Positions 32,423-42,888 of a stretch of DNA of 64,000 bases are shown piece after piece. How positions within the stretch are numbered: the stretch's first letter is position 1; each line of letters starts with the position of its first letter. Origin of the DNA: Myxococcales bacterium (GTDB lineage Bacteria > Myxococcota_A > Polyangia > Polyangiales > Polyangiaceae); the NCBI GenBank assembly GCA_025359105.1, contig JANYHK010000027.1, positions 1 through 64,000 on the forward strand, read 5' to 3'. The notes beneath the pieces were generated by a model. It worked only from the letters and a program-made list of their open reading frames with translations. It was not told where the DNA came from and did not search any database. A program made the translations under genes and the position numbers.

Positions 32423-33577
32423 ATGCTGCGGGTGCCTTACCGGATCAAGAATTCCAGCGACTTGCAGACCAGCCGGGTGCGACGCGCGCAGCCCAGGGCC
32501 TGGATCTCCGGAGTCGGGCTTGGTCTCCTTGCGCTCGCGGGTCCTTTCGCTGGCGCCAGCCTCGGGTGCAGCGCGCCCGGCGACGCACCCCCTCACGCAG
32601 CGCTCCAGGTCGGCGCCACCGAGCAAGCGATCTTCTCCGGCACGGTCGACGACGACGAGCGCGCGAGCGCCGGCGTCGTCTCGCTGAAGATCGGCAACGG
32701 CACCGCGTTCGAGTTGTGCTCCGGCTCGCTTCTCGCACCCAACGTCGTGCTCACCGCGCGCCACTGCGTGAGCAAGAGCGTCACGAGCACGGTCTCCTGC
32801 AACGAGCTCGGCCAGAGCGGCAACGGCGACCACGTCGGCGACGACGAGTCGCTCGATCGCGTCCACGTCTACAGCGGCTCGAAGCCGGCGTACGGCGGCG
32901 AGGCCAAGGCCGGCGTTCGCGCGATCGTGCACGCGGCGGGCAATATCCTCTGCAACGCCGACGTCGCTTTGCTCGTCCTCGATCGCGACATCACGGACAC
33001 CGTACCCCTCCGCGTGCGCCTCGGCAGCACGCCGCACCCCGACGAGATCGTTCGCGCGGTCGGCTACGGGCAGAACGATCACGCCGTCCCTGTCGGCACG
33101 CGCCTCCGAAAGGACGCCGTCAAGGTGCTCGCGGTCGGGCAGCGCCTCTCGGCGAGCCAGACGCCCCTCGGCTCGCACGAGTTCGAGGTCGGTCTGTCGA
33201 TCTGCCAGGGCGACTCCGGCGGCCCGGCGATCAGCGAAGCCACCGGCGCGGTCATCGGCGTCGTCTCGCGCGGCGGCGACTGCAACGACGACTTCGGGCA
33301 CATCTACACGACGACGAGCGGCTACGCGGATCTCATCGGCCGCGCGTTCGCGCTCGCCGGCGGCGCGCCGCTCGACGAGGGCGGCGATCCCCGCGCGTCG
33401 GAGACGAGCGCAGCCCCCGGCGCCGACACCGAGGCGCCTCCCGGCAACGCCCCCCACACGCATGGCTGCGCGGCCGGCGGCGCCGCGCCCGACGCCGACA
33501 CCTTCGCGTGGCTCGCCGCGCTCGGCTCCGCTGCAGGCCTCCTCGGCCGACGTCGTCGCGTCGCCGTCCAGGCGTGA
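32423..33577 (+). CDS. Secreted trypsin-like serine protease with MYXO-CTERM-like tail
   Basis: A 384-aa exported S1-family protease. A signal with lipobox-like end (LLALAGPFAGASLGC) is followed by IFSGTV at the activation site, TARHCV with the catalytic His, NADVALLVL with the Asp, and CQGDSGGP with the Ser, so the triad is complete. The C-terminus has GCAAGG, a hydrophobic stretch (FAWLAALGSAAGLLG) and RRRR, the arrangement of MYXO-CTERM surface-anchoring tails. The aggag element abuts the ATG, so translation may start at a slightly different codon. It converges with polA. Confidence 0.88.
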   Translation: MLRVPYRIKNSSDLQTSRVRRAQPRAWISGVGLGLLALAGPFAGASLGCSAPGDAPPHAALQVGATEQAIFSGTVDDDERASAGVVSLKIGNGTAFELCSGSLLAPNVVLTARHCVSKSVTSTVSCNELGQSGNGDHVGDDESLDRVHVYSGSKPAYGGEAKAGVRAIVHAAGNILCNADVALLVLDRDITDTVPLRVRLGSTPHPDEIVRAVGYGQNDHAVPVGTRLRKDAVKVLAVGQRLSASQTPLGSHEFEVGLSICQGDSGGPAISEATGAVIGVVSRGGDCNDDFGHIYTTTSGYADLIGRAFALAGGAPLDEGGDPRASETSAAPGADTEAPPGNAPHTHGCAAGGAAPDADTFAWLAALGSAAGLLGRRRRVAVQA

Positions 33578-33587
33578 AGTCGTAGAG

Positions 33588-36284
33588 CTAGTGGGCGGAC
33601 GCCCACGAGACGCCTTCGCCCACCTCGACGACGAGCGGAACCGAGAGCTTCATCGCCGACTCCATCTGCTCCTTGATCCGCCCCATCGCCGATTTCACGT
33701 GCGCCTCCGGCACCTCGAAGACGAGCTCGTCGTGGACCGTGAGGATCATGCGCGCACCCGGCACCACCGGCCCGGCGCCGAGCTTCACCATCGCGACCTT
33801 GAGGATGTCGGCGGCGGTGCCCTGGATCGGCGTATTCTTCGCGATGCGCTCGGCCTCGAAGCGCAGGCCGCGGTTCGGTGAGTGCAAGTTCGGCAGGAAG
33901 CGCCTCCGCCCCAGCACCGTGCGCACGGCCTCGCCGCGCTTGGCCTGCTCGACGGTCTTCTCCAGGAACTTCGCGACGCCGCGGTAGCGATCGAAATACG
34001 CCTCGATGAACTTGGCCGCCTCGTCGCGCGAGGTGCCGATCTGCTTGGCGAGCGCGGAGTCCCCCATTCCGTAGATGACGCCGAAGTTGATCGCCTTCAC
34101 CTTGCTGCGCATCTCGCGCGTGACCTCGGCCTTCGGGACGCCGAAGACGAGCGAAGCGGTGTGCGTGTGCACGTCGTCGCCGGTCTTGAACGCCTCGATG
34201 AGCTGCGGATCGTCGGAGAGGTGCGCGAGGATGCGCAGCTCGATCTGCGAGTAGTCGGCGCTCACGATGCGGTGGCCGGGCGGCGCGACGAACGCGGCGC
34301 GGATCTCGCGGCCGACCTCGGTGCGGATGGGGATGTTCTGCAGGTTCGGATCGGAGGACGAGAGGCGCCCGGTCGCCGCGACGGCCTGGTCGTAACGCGT
34401 GTGGATGCGTCCGGTCTTGGGGTTCACGCAGCGCGGGAGCGCGTCGAGGTACGTCCCCTTCAGCTTGTCGAGCTCGCGGTATTGCACGATGACCTTCGGC
34501 AGCGGGTGCTCGTCGGCGAGGGTCTCGAGCACCTCGGCGTCGGTGGAGCGTCCGCCTTTCGGCGTGCGCTTGACGACGCGGAGCTTGAGCTCGTCGAACA
34601 GGATCTCCTCGAGCTGGTCGCGGGACCGGATCGCGAACTCGCGACCGGCGATCTTCTTGGCCTCCACCTCCAGGTCGCGCAGCTCCACCTCGAGTCGCTT
34701 GCTCACCGTCTCGAGCACCTTCACGTCGACGAGGACGCCTGCCTCTTCCATCTTGGCGAGCACACGGAGGAGGGGCAGCTCCACGTCCCGGAGGAGCGAT
34801 CCGAGCCCTTCGCTGTCGATGCGCGGGCCGAAGCGCGCGGCGAGGGTGACGGCGAGCTCGGCGTCGGCGGCCGCGAACGGCGTGGCGCGCTCCACTTCGA
34901 GCTCCTCGAAGGGCACCTGCGTCGCGCGCGCCTTGGCCGGCGCGTCGTCGTAGCGCTCGATCGTCAGGTTCAGCTCGCGCCGGGCGAGCTCCTTCAGCGC
35001 GATCGGCGACTCGGGATCGAGGAGGTAGTTGGCGAGGGTCGTGTCGAAGATGGGGCCGTCGATCACGGCGCCGTGCAGATCGAGGACGACCTCCGAGTAC
35101 TTGAGGCCGTGGCCCACCTTGGTGACGTTGGCGTCCGCGAGCACCGGCCCGAGCGCGTCGCGCACGTCACCCCAAGGGAGCTGCTTCGGCGCGCCGAGGT
35201 AGCGGTGCTGGATCGGCACGTAGAGTCCCTCGCCGGGCGCCGTCGACAGCGCGACGCCCAGGATCTCGGCGCGCGCCGCCTCGGTGCTCGTCCCGATCAC
35301 GGCGATGCCCAGCGTGCCCGACGCCCGCGCCCGATTCATCGCCTGCCCGAGCGCCGCCGCGTCCGTCACCGTCGCGTAGGTGCGCGTGACCTTCACCTCG
35401 GGCTTGACGGTCTCGAGCAGGCGCGTGAACTCCAGCTCGGTGAAGAGGCGCCGCAGCTCGCCGGTGTTCGCGCCGCCGTACTTGAGCTGCTCGAGGTCGA
35501 AGTCCACGTGCAGATCGCGCCGGAGGGTCACGAGCTGCTGCGACACCCGCGCGTCGGCCTCGTGCGTGGCGAGGGCCTCGCGCAGCTTCGGCCGCTTCAC
35601 CTTCGTCAGGTCCGCGTAGATCCCGTCAAGCGATCCGAACTCGTTCAGCAAGTCCGACGCCGTCTTCGGTCCGACGCTCGGCACACCTGGCACGTTGTCC
35701 GACGTGTCGCCTGTGAGCGCGAGCAGATCGCGCAACTTGCTCGGAGGGACCCCGAACTTCTCGCGCACCTCGGCCGGCCCGTAGACCTTGTCGCGCATCG
35801 AGTCCCAGAGGACGATGTCGTCGTCGCCGTCATGGACGAGCTGCATCAGGTCCTTGTCGGCGCTGACGATGACCACCTTCAGGTGGTTGTTCTCCGCGAG
35901 CGCCACCGCGCAGGCGATGAGGTCGTCGGCCTCGACCGCGTCCATCTTGTGGATGGGGATGTTGTAGGCGCGGACGATCTCCTCCGCGCGCGCCATCTGG
36001 GGGCTGAGATCGGGGGGCGGCGCGGGCCGCGTCGCCTTGTACCGCTCATCGATCTGCTTACGGAAGCTCTGCCCGCGCGAGTCCATCGACACCGCGAGCA
36101 TGTGGGGGCGACGCTCCGTCACCACCTTCTGGAGCATGTTCACCGTACCCAGGACGGCGTGCGTCGGCTCCCCCTTCGAATTCGAGAGCGGCGCGATGGC
36201 GTGGTAGGCGCGAAAGACGTAGCCCGAGAGGTCGATCAGGTAGAGGACGTTCTCGGCGCCGGCGGGGGGTAGGGACGCTGCCAT
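33588..36284 (-). CDS. polA: DNA polymerase I, proofreading domain degenerate
   Basis: An 898-aa family A polymerase for repair and Okazaki fragment processing. N-terminal 5' nuclease: LYLIDLSGYVFRAYH, SADKDLMQLV and GDTSDNVPGVPSVGPKTA. Polymerase motifs: A, SADYSQIELRI; B, RSKVKAINFGVIYGM; C, LTVHDELVFEV. The 3'-5' exonuclease fold between them has lost key acids: exo I reads GIAVIGTST instead of a DxE, and exo II reads KYSEVV without the catalytic Asp, so no proofreading is expected, as in Taq. ATG at 36284 (MAASLPPAG) is preferred over 36326. It diverges from the kinase gene. Confidence 0.95.
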   Translation of the reverse strand: MAASLPPAGAENVLYLIDLSGYVFRAYHAIAPLSNSKGEPTHAVLGTVNMLQKVVTERRPHMLAVSMDSRGQSFRKQIDERYKATRPAPPPDLSPQMARAEEIVRAYNIPIHKMDAVEADDLIACAVALAENNHLKVVIVSADKDLMQLVHDGDDDIVLWDSMRDKVYGPAEVREKFGVPPSKLRDLLALTGDTSDNVPGVPSVGPKTASDLLNEFGSLDGIYADLTKVKRPKLREALATHEADARVSQQLVTLRRDLHVDFDLEQLKYGGANTGELRRLFTELEFTRLLETVKPEVKVTRTYATVTDAAALGQAMNRARASGTLGIAVIGTSTEAARAEILGVALSTAPGEGLYVPIQHRYLGAPKQLPWGDVRDALGPVLADANVTKVGHGLKYSEVVLDLHGAVIDGPIFDTTLANYLLDPESPIALKELARRELNLTIERYDDAPAKARATQVPFEELEVERATPFAAADAELAVTLAARFGPRIDSEGLGSLLRDVELPLLRVLAKMEEAGVLVDVKVLETVSKRLEVELRDLEVEAKKIAGREFAIRSRDQLEEILFDELKLRVVKRTPKGGRSTDAEVLETLADEHPLPKVIVQYRELDKLKGTYLDALPRCVNPKTGRIHTRYDQAVAATGRLSSSDPNLQNIPIRTEVGREIRAAFVAPPGHRIVSADYSQIELRILAHLSDDPQLIEAFKTGDDVHTHTASLVFGVPKAEVTREMRSKVKAINFGVIYGMGDSALAKQIGTSRDEAAKFIEAYFDRYRGVAKFLEKTVEQAKRGEAVRTVLGRRRFLPNLHSPNRGLRFEAERIAKNTPIQGTAADILKVAMVKLGAGPVVPGARMILTVHDELVFEVPEAHVKSAMGRIKEQMESAMKLSVPLVVEVGEGVSWASAH

Positions 36285-36468
36285 CTCGGACCGTCCTAGC
36301 CGCAACCCCGCGGGGTGTCGACCCACGGAACCCCACGGTTTACGGCCGCTTGCCGGGGGCCATTCCCCACGATAGTCTCAATCAACGGAGTTTCTTGGAA
36401 TGCGCGGGAGGGTACCCGCGTCGAACGGTAGCGACGAGGACCCGTGTCCTCGGGGGTAAATTGCAGTG

Positions 36469-38058
36469 ATGGACCAGAACGAGCCGCCGCCGAGCACTGG
36501 CCTCATCGCCGGCAAGTACCTGCTCGTCGGCATCATCGGCCGCGGCGGGATGGGGAGCGTCTGGGAAGGGCGCCACACGTCCCTCGGCAAGCGCGTCGCC
36601 ATCAAGTTCATCGAAGCCGAGTACGCCAACAGCACCGAGGCCCGGCAGCGCTTCGACAACGAAGCCCACGCCGCCGCGCGCATTCAGAGCAAGCACGCGA
36701 TCGAGATCTACGACCACGGCGTCACCGACGACGGCAAGCCGTACATCGTCATGGAATTCCTGTCGGGCGAGCCGCTCGACAAGCGCATCGAGCGCATGGG
36801 CCGCCTCTCGCTCCAGGAGACGGCGCGCATCCTCCAGCAGGTGTGCCGCGGCCTCGCACGCGCGCACGAGCAAGGCGTCATCCACCGCGATCTGAAGCCC
36901 GAGAACATCTTCCTCGTGAAGTCGTTCGACGACGACGAAGAGATCGCCAAGGTCCTCGACTTCGGCATCGCGAAGATGAAGGGCCCGCCCGGTTCGAGCC
37001 CCGGCGGAAGCGGCGGTGTCTCCTCGGGTACGAAGACCGGCTCGGTGCTGGGCACGCCGTTCTACATGTCGCCCGAGCAGGCGCGCGGCCTCAAGATCGT
37101 CGACCACCGCACGGACGTCTGGTCGCTCGGCGTCATCGCGTACAAATGCGTCACCGGCGTGTTGCCCTTCGAGGGGGAGAGCGTCGGCGATCTCCTCGTG
37201 AAGATCTGCACCTCGCCGCTCCCGGTACCCTCGCAGTTCCTGCAGGGGCTGCCCCTCGCGTTCGACCAGTGGTTCGCGCGCGCGCTCGACCGCGATCCGG
37301 AGCGTCGGTTCGCGACGGTGCAGGAGCTGTCGGATGCACTCGCGTACGCCGCGGGCATCACCGTGCGCCGCGGCGCGGGCGGCGAGCCCATCGCGGCACC
37401 GACCGCCTACGCGGCAACGGCGCAGGCCACGCCCGACCTCCTCGGTCGTCCGGGCTACACCCCAGGTGGCAACGCGACGCCGCGCCCGCGCTCGCAGCCG
37501 CCGCCGCCAGGAGGCACGTCGAGCTCGGGCAACTCGCAGCAAGGCGGTTACCCGCAGCAAGCGGTCTCCGGCTCGTTCGCGCAACAAGCGTCGGGCACGA
37601 GCGCGCCCTTCACCGCCTCGGCGCACGCTCCGGCGTCGTCGGGCCGCGGCGCGGTCATCGCGTCGACGATCATCGCGGCGGTCCTCGCGCTCGGCATCGG
37701 CGGCTTCGTCGTGACGAAATACATGGGGACCCGCACCACCGCGACCGCCACGCCGCCGCCGATCTCGACGGCCGCCGTGAGCCTCGCCGCGGGCGCTTCG
37801 CTGCCTCCGCCGACGCCCGCCGTGCCGACCGTCCCCGTCACCTCGGTCCCCGCCCTCGCCACCAACGACGCGCCCGATGCCGGCGCGGTCGCGGTCGTCA
37901 CGCCGCCGAGGCCGGGTGGGCGCGGCAAGCCGGGCAAGCCGCCGGTGGTCGTGCCCCCGCCGAAGCCGGGCGGCACCGTCGTGACGCCGCCTCCGCTTCC
38001 CCTGCCGCCGCCGACGCCGAAGCCTCCGTCGAACACGCCCCAAGACCCCGGGTATTAG
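36469..38058 (+). CDS. Membrane Ser/Thr protein kinase (Hanks type)
   Basis: A kinase of about 529 aa. G-loop GRGGMGSV (24-31), AIKF with Lys46, HRDLKPEN with Asp141, LDFGIAKM and the SPEQARG activation segment are intact. A Pro/Gln-rich juxtamembrane segment (about 330-390) precedes one transmembrane helix (VIASTIIAAVLALGIGGFVV) and the extracytoplasmic tail is Pro/Thr/Ala-rich without PASTA repeats. Sequence gives no ligand. Start ATG 36469; GTG three bases upstream also possible. The gene for the TPR/PEGA/barrel protein follows in the same direction 46 bp later. Confidence 0.92.
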   Translation: MDQNEPPPSTGLIAGKYLLVGIIGRGGMGSVWEGRHTSLGKRVAIKFIEAEYANSTEARQRFDNEAHAAARIQSKHAIEIYDHGVTDDGKPYIVMEFLSGEPLDKRIERMGRLSLQETARILQQVCRGLARAHEQGVIHRDLKPENIFLVKSFDDDEEIAKVLDFGIAKMKGPPGSSPGGSGGVSSGTKTGSVLGTPFYMSPEQARGLKIVDHRTDVWSLGVIAYKCVTGVLPFEGESVGDLLVKICTSPLPVPSQFLQGLPLAFDQWFARALDRDPERRFATVQELSDALAYAAGITVRRGAGGEPIAAPTAYAATAQATPDLLGRPGYTPGGNATPRPRSQPPPPGGTSSSGNSQQGGYPQQAVSGSFAQQASGTSAPFTASAHAPASSGRGAVIASTIIAAVLALGIGGFVVTKYMGTRTTATATPPPISTAAVSLAAGASLPPPTPAVPTVPVTSVPALATNDAPDAGAVAVVTPPRPGGRGKPGKPPVVVPPPKPGGTVVTPPPLPLPPPTPKPPSNTPQDPGY

Positions 38059-38104
38059 CGCTCCGAGAATGATGTACGCTGGCGCCTTGTCTAACGAGGG
38101 CCTC

Positions 38105-39472
38105 ATGCGGAAACTTCTCTTTGTCGGTCTCCTCCTCGCGTCATCTCCGTTCGTCACGAGCGTCGCGCGCGCGCAGGTCAGCGACGCCGATCGCGCCGCG
38201 GCGCGCGATCTCTTCTTCGAAGGAGTGAAGCTCCAGAACGAGGGAAAGTTCCCCGAAGCGCTCGACCGCTTCAACCGCGCGCAGCGGATCTTCAGCGCGC
38301 CGACGCACCTGCTGCACGTCGCCGAGTGCCAGGTCGCGACCGGGATGCTCGTCGAAGGCGCGGAGACCTACCGCACCCTCGTGCGCACCCCGCTCCCGGC
38401 CGGCTCGCCGCCCGCGTTCACGCAGGCGCGCGATCAGGGCGCCGCCGAGCTCGCGCAGGTCGAGCCCCGCATCCCGTCGGTGAAGATCGAGGTCACGCCG
38501 CAGAACGTCGCGAACCTCCAGGTGCAGATCGACGGCACGCCGATGAACACCGCGCTCGTCGGCGTGTCGCGCCCCATCGATCCGGGCAGTCACAAGATCA
38601 CCGTCTTCGCCCCCGGCTACGCGAGGGCGGAGGTCCCCCTCGCCATCAAGGAGCGCGAGAGTAAATCGGTCCCCGTCACGCTGCAGGCACAGGGCGGGGT
38701 CGTCTACTCGCCGACGCCGGTTCCCGGTCCTGTGCCGGTGAACGAGCCGCCGCCGAACAACGGCCAGCCGCCGCCGCCGACGCAGCCCGGCGACCAACAA
38801 GCCTGGTCGCCCGAGCAGCGCCAATCGACGATGTCGCTCCTCGGCGGTCTCCGCCTCGGCGTGATGTTCCCGACGGGCACGCTCGCGAAGGCAAGCACGA
38901 CGAGCGCCACGTCCACGGGCACGACCGACCTCGCGATGAGCGACTATGCAACGACCGGCGGCGCGGTCGCCATCGAAGGCGGCCTCCGCTTCGCGCGCAA
39001 ATTCGCCGTCCTGCTCGGCTTCGAGCACGGCGTCTACGGCAAAGGGGACAAGCTCGGCGGGAGCGGCACCGGCACCGTGAGCTCCACCACGTCGACGACG
39101 GTCTCCAGCAACCTCATCGATCTCCGCGCGGCGTTCATCTCGAACCCCGACGGCGTCGGATTCTACGGCGAGCTCGGCGTCGGCTACCGCTGGTTGATCG
39201 CGACCGAGGAGCTCTCCGGCACCATCCTCAACAACACCTCCTCCCAGGTCGTCAAAGGCGTCGAGCTCGAGGCGGGCGCGGGGGTCTTCATCAAGGCCGG
39301 CCGGTTCGTCCGCATCATCCCGAAGGTGAGCTTCGGCCTCGGCGCCTTCAACAAGATCGACACCACGACCCCGAGCCAGACGACGTCGGAAGACATCACG
39401 AACACCGGCCTCCACACGTTCGTGTTCCTCGGCATCGGCGGCTACTACAACTACGACCTCGACCGGAAATGA
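38105..39472 (+). CDS. Exported TPR/PEGA protein with outer-membrane barrel-like C-terminus
   Basis: A protein of about 455 aa. Signal MRKLLFVGLLLASSPFVTSVARAQ; ATG 38105 chosen because upstream Met codons precede noncoding-looking residues. A TPR-like helical pair (AARDLFFEGVKLQNEGKFPEA) is followed by a PEGA-like beta domain (VQIDGTPMNTALVGVSRPIDPGSHKI) and a Pro/Gln-rich linker, then repeated amphipathic strands with glycine (LLGGLRLGVMFPTG, VGFYGELGVGYRW, TFVFLGIGGYYNYDL) ending in an aromatic residue, as in outer-membrane barrels. It lies behind the kinase gene and may be its partner; not shown. Confidence 0.78.
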   Translation: MRKLLFVGLLLASSPFVTSVARAQVSDADRAAARDLFFEGVKLQNEGKFPEALDRFNRAQRIFSAPTHLLHVAECQVATGMLVEGAETYRTLVRTPLPAGSPPAFTQARDQGAAELAQVEPRIPSVKIEVTPQNVANLQVQIDGTPMNTALVGVSRPIDPGSHKITVFAPGYARAEVPLAIKERESKSVPVTLQAQGGVVYSPTPVPGPVPVNEPPPNNGQPPPPTQPGDQQAWSPEQRQSTMSLLGGLRLGVMFPTGTLAKASTTSATSTGTTDLAMSDYATTGGAVAIEGGLRFARKFAVLLGFEHGVYGKGDKLGGSGTGTVSSTTSTTVSSNLIDLRAAFISNPDGVGFYGELGVGYRWLIATEELSGTILNNTSSQVVKGVELEAGAGVFIKAGRFVRIIPKVSFGLGAFNKIDTTTPSQTTSEDITNTGLHTFVFLGIGGYYNYDLDRK

Positions 39473-39564
39473 CGAGGCGCCGCGCCTACTTTCTGCACAA
39501 GTCGGTGCAACGAATTACAAGTAGGTGACAAAGGGGGTGCGGGTGGGTGCTCATATGTCAACCC

Positions 39565-41130
<1,566 letters not shown>

Positions 41131-41260
41131 CCCCCTGCCCCAAGCCCCTGCCGAGGGGCGATCACTTTTTGGGTAGCATCGCGTCGAAAAAGGCGTTTAC
41201 TATCGTGTTCATGCAGGCGCACTGTGGGTGCGGGCGCAAACAGGGAGGCGGCGGACGCTC

Positions 41261-41659
41261 ATGACCAAGGCAGAGATCGTCCAGGCGCTCTACACGCGTG
41301 TAGGGGGCTTCTCGAAGAAAGAGTCCGCGGACATCGTCGATCTCGTCTTCGAGATGATGAAAGAGACGCTCGGCCGCGGCGAGAAGATCAAGATCAGCGG
41401 CTTCGGCAATTTCGTCTTGCGCGACAAGCGCCAGCGGCCGGGGCGCAACCCTCAGACGGGGGATCCGATCAAGATCAGCGAGCGTCGCGTGCTCACCTTC
41501 AAGGCGAGCCAGATCCTCAAACAGGCTCTTAACCCGCGCAACGGTCAGCCCGCCGCCCCGAACGGGCAGCCCGCAGCGGCAGGCGCGGCGCCGGCGCCTG
41601 CCGCCGCACCTGGTGCGGGTGGCGGTGTGGCGAGTGCCGATCCCGTGGTCAAAGAGTAA
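41261..41659 (+). CDS. IHF/HU-family DNA-bending protein
   Basis: A 132-aa IHF-alpha-like protein. The core MTKAEIVQALYTRVGGFSKK, IKISGFGNFVLRDKRQRPGRNPQTG with the DNA-intercalating Pro arm, and LTFKASQILKQAL are typical. It has an extra 45-residue Ala/Pro/Gly-rich tail. ATG 41261 is used since upstream residues are basic and noncoding-like. The MerR gene begins 12 bp downstream, an arrangement like ihfA-merR in many bacteria. Confidence 0.93.
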   Translation: MTKAEIVQALYTRVGGFSKKESADIVDLVFEMMKETLGRGEKIKISGFGNFVLRDKRQRPGRNPQTGDPIKISERRVLTFKASQILKQALNPRNGQPAAPNGQPAAAGAAPAPAAAPGAGGGVASADPVVKE

Positions 41660-41671
41660 TTCCCCGCCACG

Positions 41672-42202
41672 ATGAGCTCGTCGGGTGTAGCAGGGCGAGG
41701 GAGTCTCCCGCCCAAATTGTATTTTCGCATCGGTGAGGTCGCAGGCCTCGTCGGTGTGGAGCCGCACGTGCTGCGGTACTGGGAGCGCGAGTTTCGCAGC
41801 ATCCGGCCGACGAAGAGCGCCAAGGGGCAGCGCGTGTACTCCCGGCGCGACGTCGAGAACCTGCTGCGCGTGCGCGATCTCCTCTACCAGGAGGGGTTCA
41901 CGATCGCCGGCGCGAAGAAGCGCCTCCTCCGCTCGGGCGTAGAGCCGACCACCCAGGCCGGAGGCGCCGCAGCGCAGCCGGGCGGCGCGCCGATCCACAC
42001 GCACCCGGCTCCGGCGACACCGGCGGTCCTCGTGGCCCCTGCCCCGAGACCGAGCGTCCTGGCCGCCGCCGCTGTGGGCTCTGCAGATGCGGCGTCTGGC
42101 GGCGTGAGGGGCGGCGGCTCGATGATGAGAGGCCCCGTGCACGAGAAGTTGAGCGCGCTGCGCTCCGAGGTCGAGGCCTTCCTGAAGGAGCTCGGCGGCT
42201 GA
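41672..42202 (+). CDS. MerR-family transcriptional regulator
   Basis: A 176-aa regulator. The winged helix-turn-helix is [25 protein letters not shown] followed by [21 protein letters not shown]. Beyond it is an Ala/Pro-rich linker and a C-terminal helix ([18 protein letters not shown]). It has no obvious metal-binding Cys set. It follows the IHF gene closely, as in the conserved ihfA-merR arrangement. Its ligand and targets are not evident. Confidence 0.9.
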   Translation: MSSSGVAGRGSLPPKLYFRIGEVAGLVGVEPHVLRYWEREFRSIRPTKSAKGQRVYSRRDVENLLRVRDLLYQEGFTIAGAKKRLLRSGVEPTTQAGGAAAQPGGAPIHTHPAPATPAVLVAPAPRPSVLAAAAVGSADAASGGVRGGGSMMRGPVHEKLSALRSEVEAFLKELGG

Positions 42203-42282
42203 CCGAGGCGAGCGAGGCGAGCGGAGCATCCGTCGAGCCGCCGGCAGGCTTCGCGCGCGACGGCGATCTCGGACCGCCAGAC

Positions 42283-42828
42283 ATGTCCGCGTCGCCGCGG
42301 GTCCGCGTGGCTTCGTGGGAGGCCTGGCGCAGCGCCGACGGGCGAGGTCATCTCGTCGCCGCCTGCTTCGACGTGACGACCGGCGGCTGGACCCCCGACG
42401 CCGACGAGCTGGCGCGCGGCAAGCTGCACGAGGCGATCGGCGCGGCAGCGGTGCGCGCCGTCGGCGCCGGCAGCCTCGTGGTGAAGGACGAACGAGAGGA
42501 GCCCGCCACCCACCTGCGGACCTACGAAGGGCACGCCGACGCCGCGCTCTTCGCCCGGTCGGCGCAGGGCTTCGTGCAAGCGCCCGAGCCGATGCTCGCT
42601 TCGTGCTTCGCGCTCTGCGCCGATCGCGTGACCCCTGGCCGCTGCGAAGAGGCCGTCCTCGCCGCCCGTTTTTCGCGCCACTTCGTCCCGGCTCCAGCCC
42701 CTGGGCTCGCGCTCCGTGCGCTCGGCGCGCTCGTCCATCACCCGGACGCCACCGCGTGGGGCGGAGCGACGCTGCTTGTCCTCGCGGGGGCCCTCGCCGT
42801 TGCGACACGCAAGCGCCCGAAACGCTGA
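42283..42828 (+). CDS. Hypothetical protein with C-terminal membrane helix
   Basis: A 181-aa protein of unknown function. It has a globular N-terminal part with strands (VASWEAWRSADGRGHLVAACF, HLRTYEGHADAALFARSA), a Cys pair (CFALC and GRC) and a transmembrane helix at the end (WGGATLLVLAGALAVA) followed by basic residues, so it may be tail-anchored. The ATG at 42283 is preferred; the 80 bp after the MerR stop have no ribosome-binding site. Same strand as IHF and MerR. Confidence 0.65.
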   Translation: MSASPRVRVASWEAWRSADGRGHLVAACFDVTTGGWTPDADELARGKLHEAIGAAAVRAVGAGSLVVKDEREEPATHLRTYEGHADAALFARSAQGFVQAPEPMLASCFALCADRVTPGRCEEAVLAARFSRHFVPAPAPGLALRALGALVHHPDATAWGGATLLVLAGALAVATRKRPKR

Positions 42829-42888
42829 CGCTTAAGGTAAATTGTCCGCTTCCCCTTCCGGCCATCATCCGTGTTACAAGGTCGCCCG

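Noticed and set aside
33882-36272. 796-aa plus-strand ORF opposite polA
   Set aside because: Antisense shadow of a well-supported gene; low-complexity Arg/Leu/Val text.
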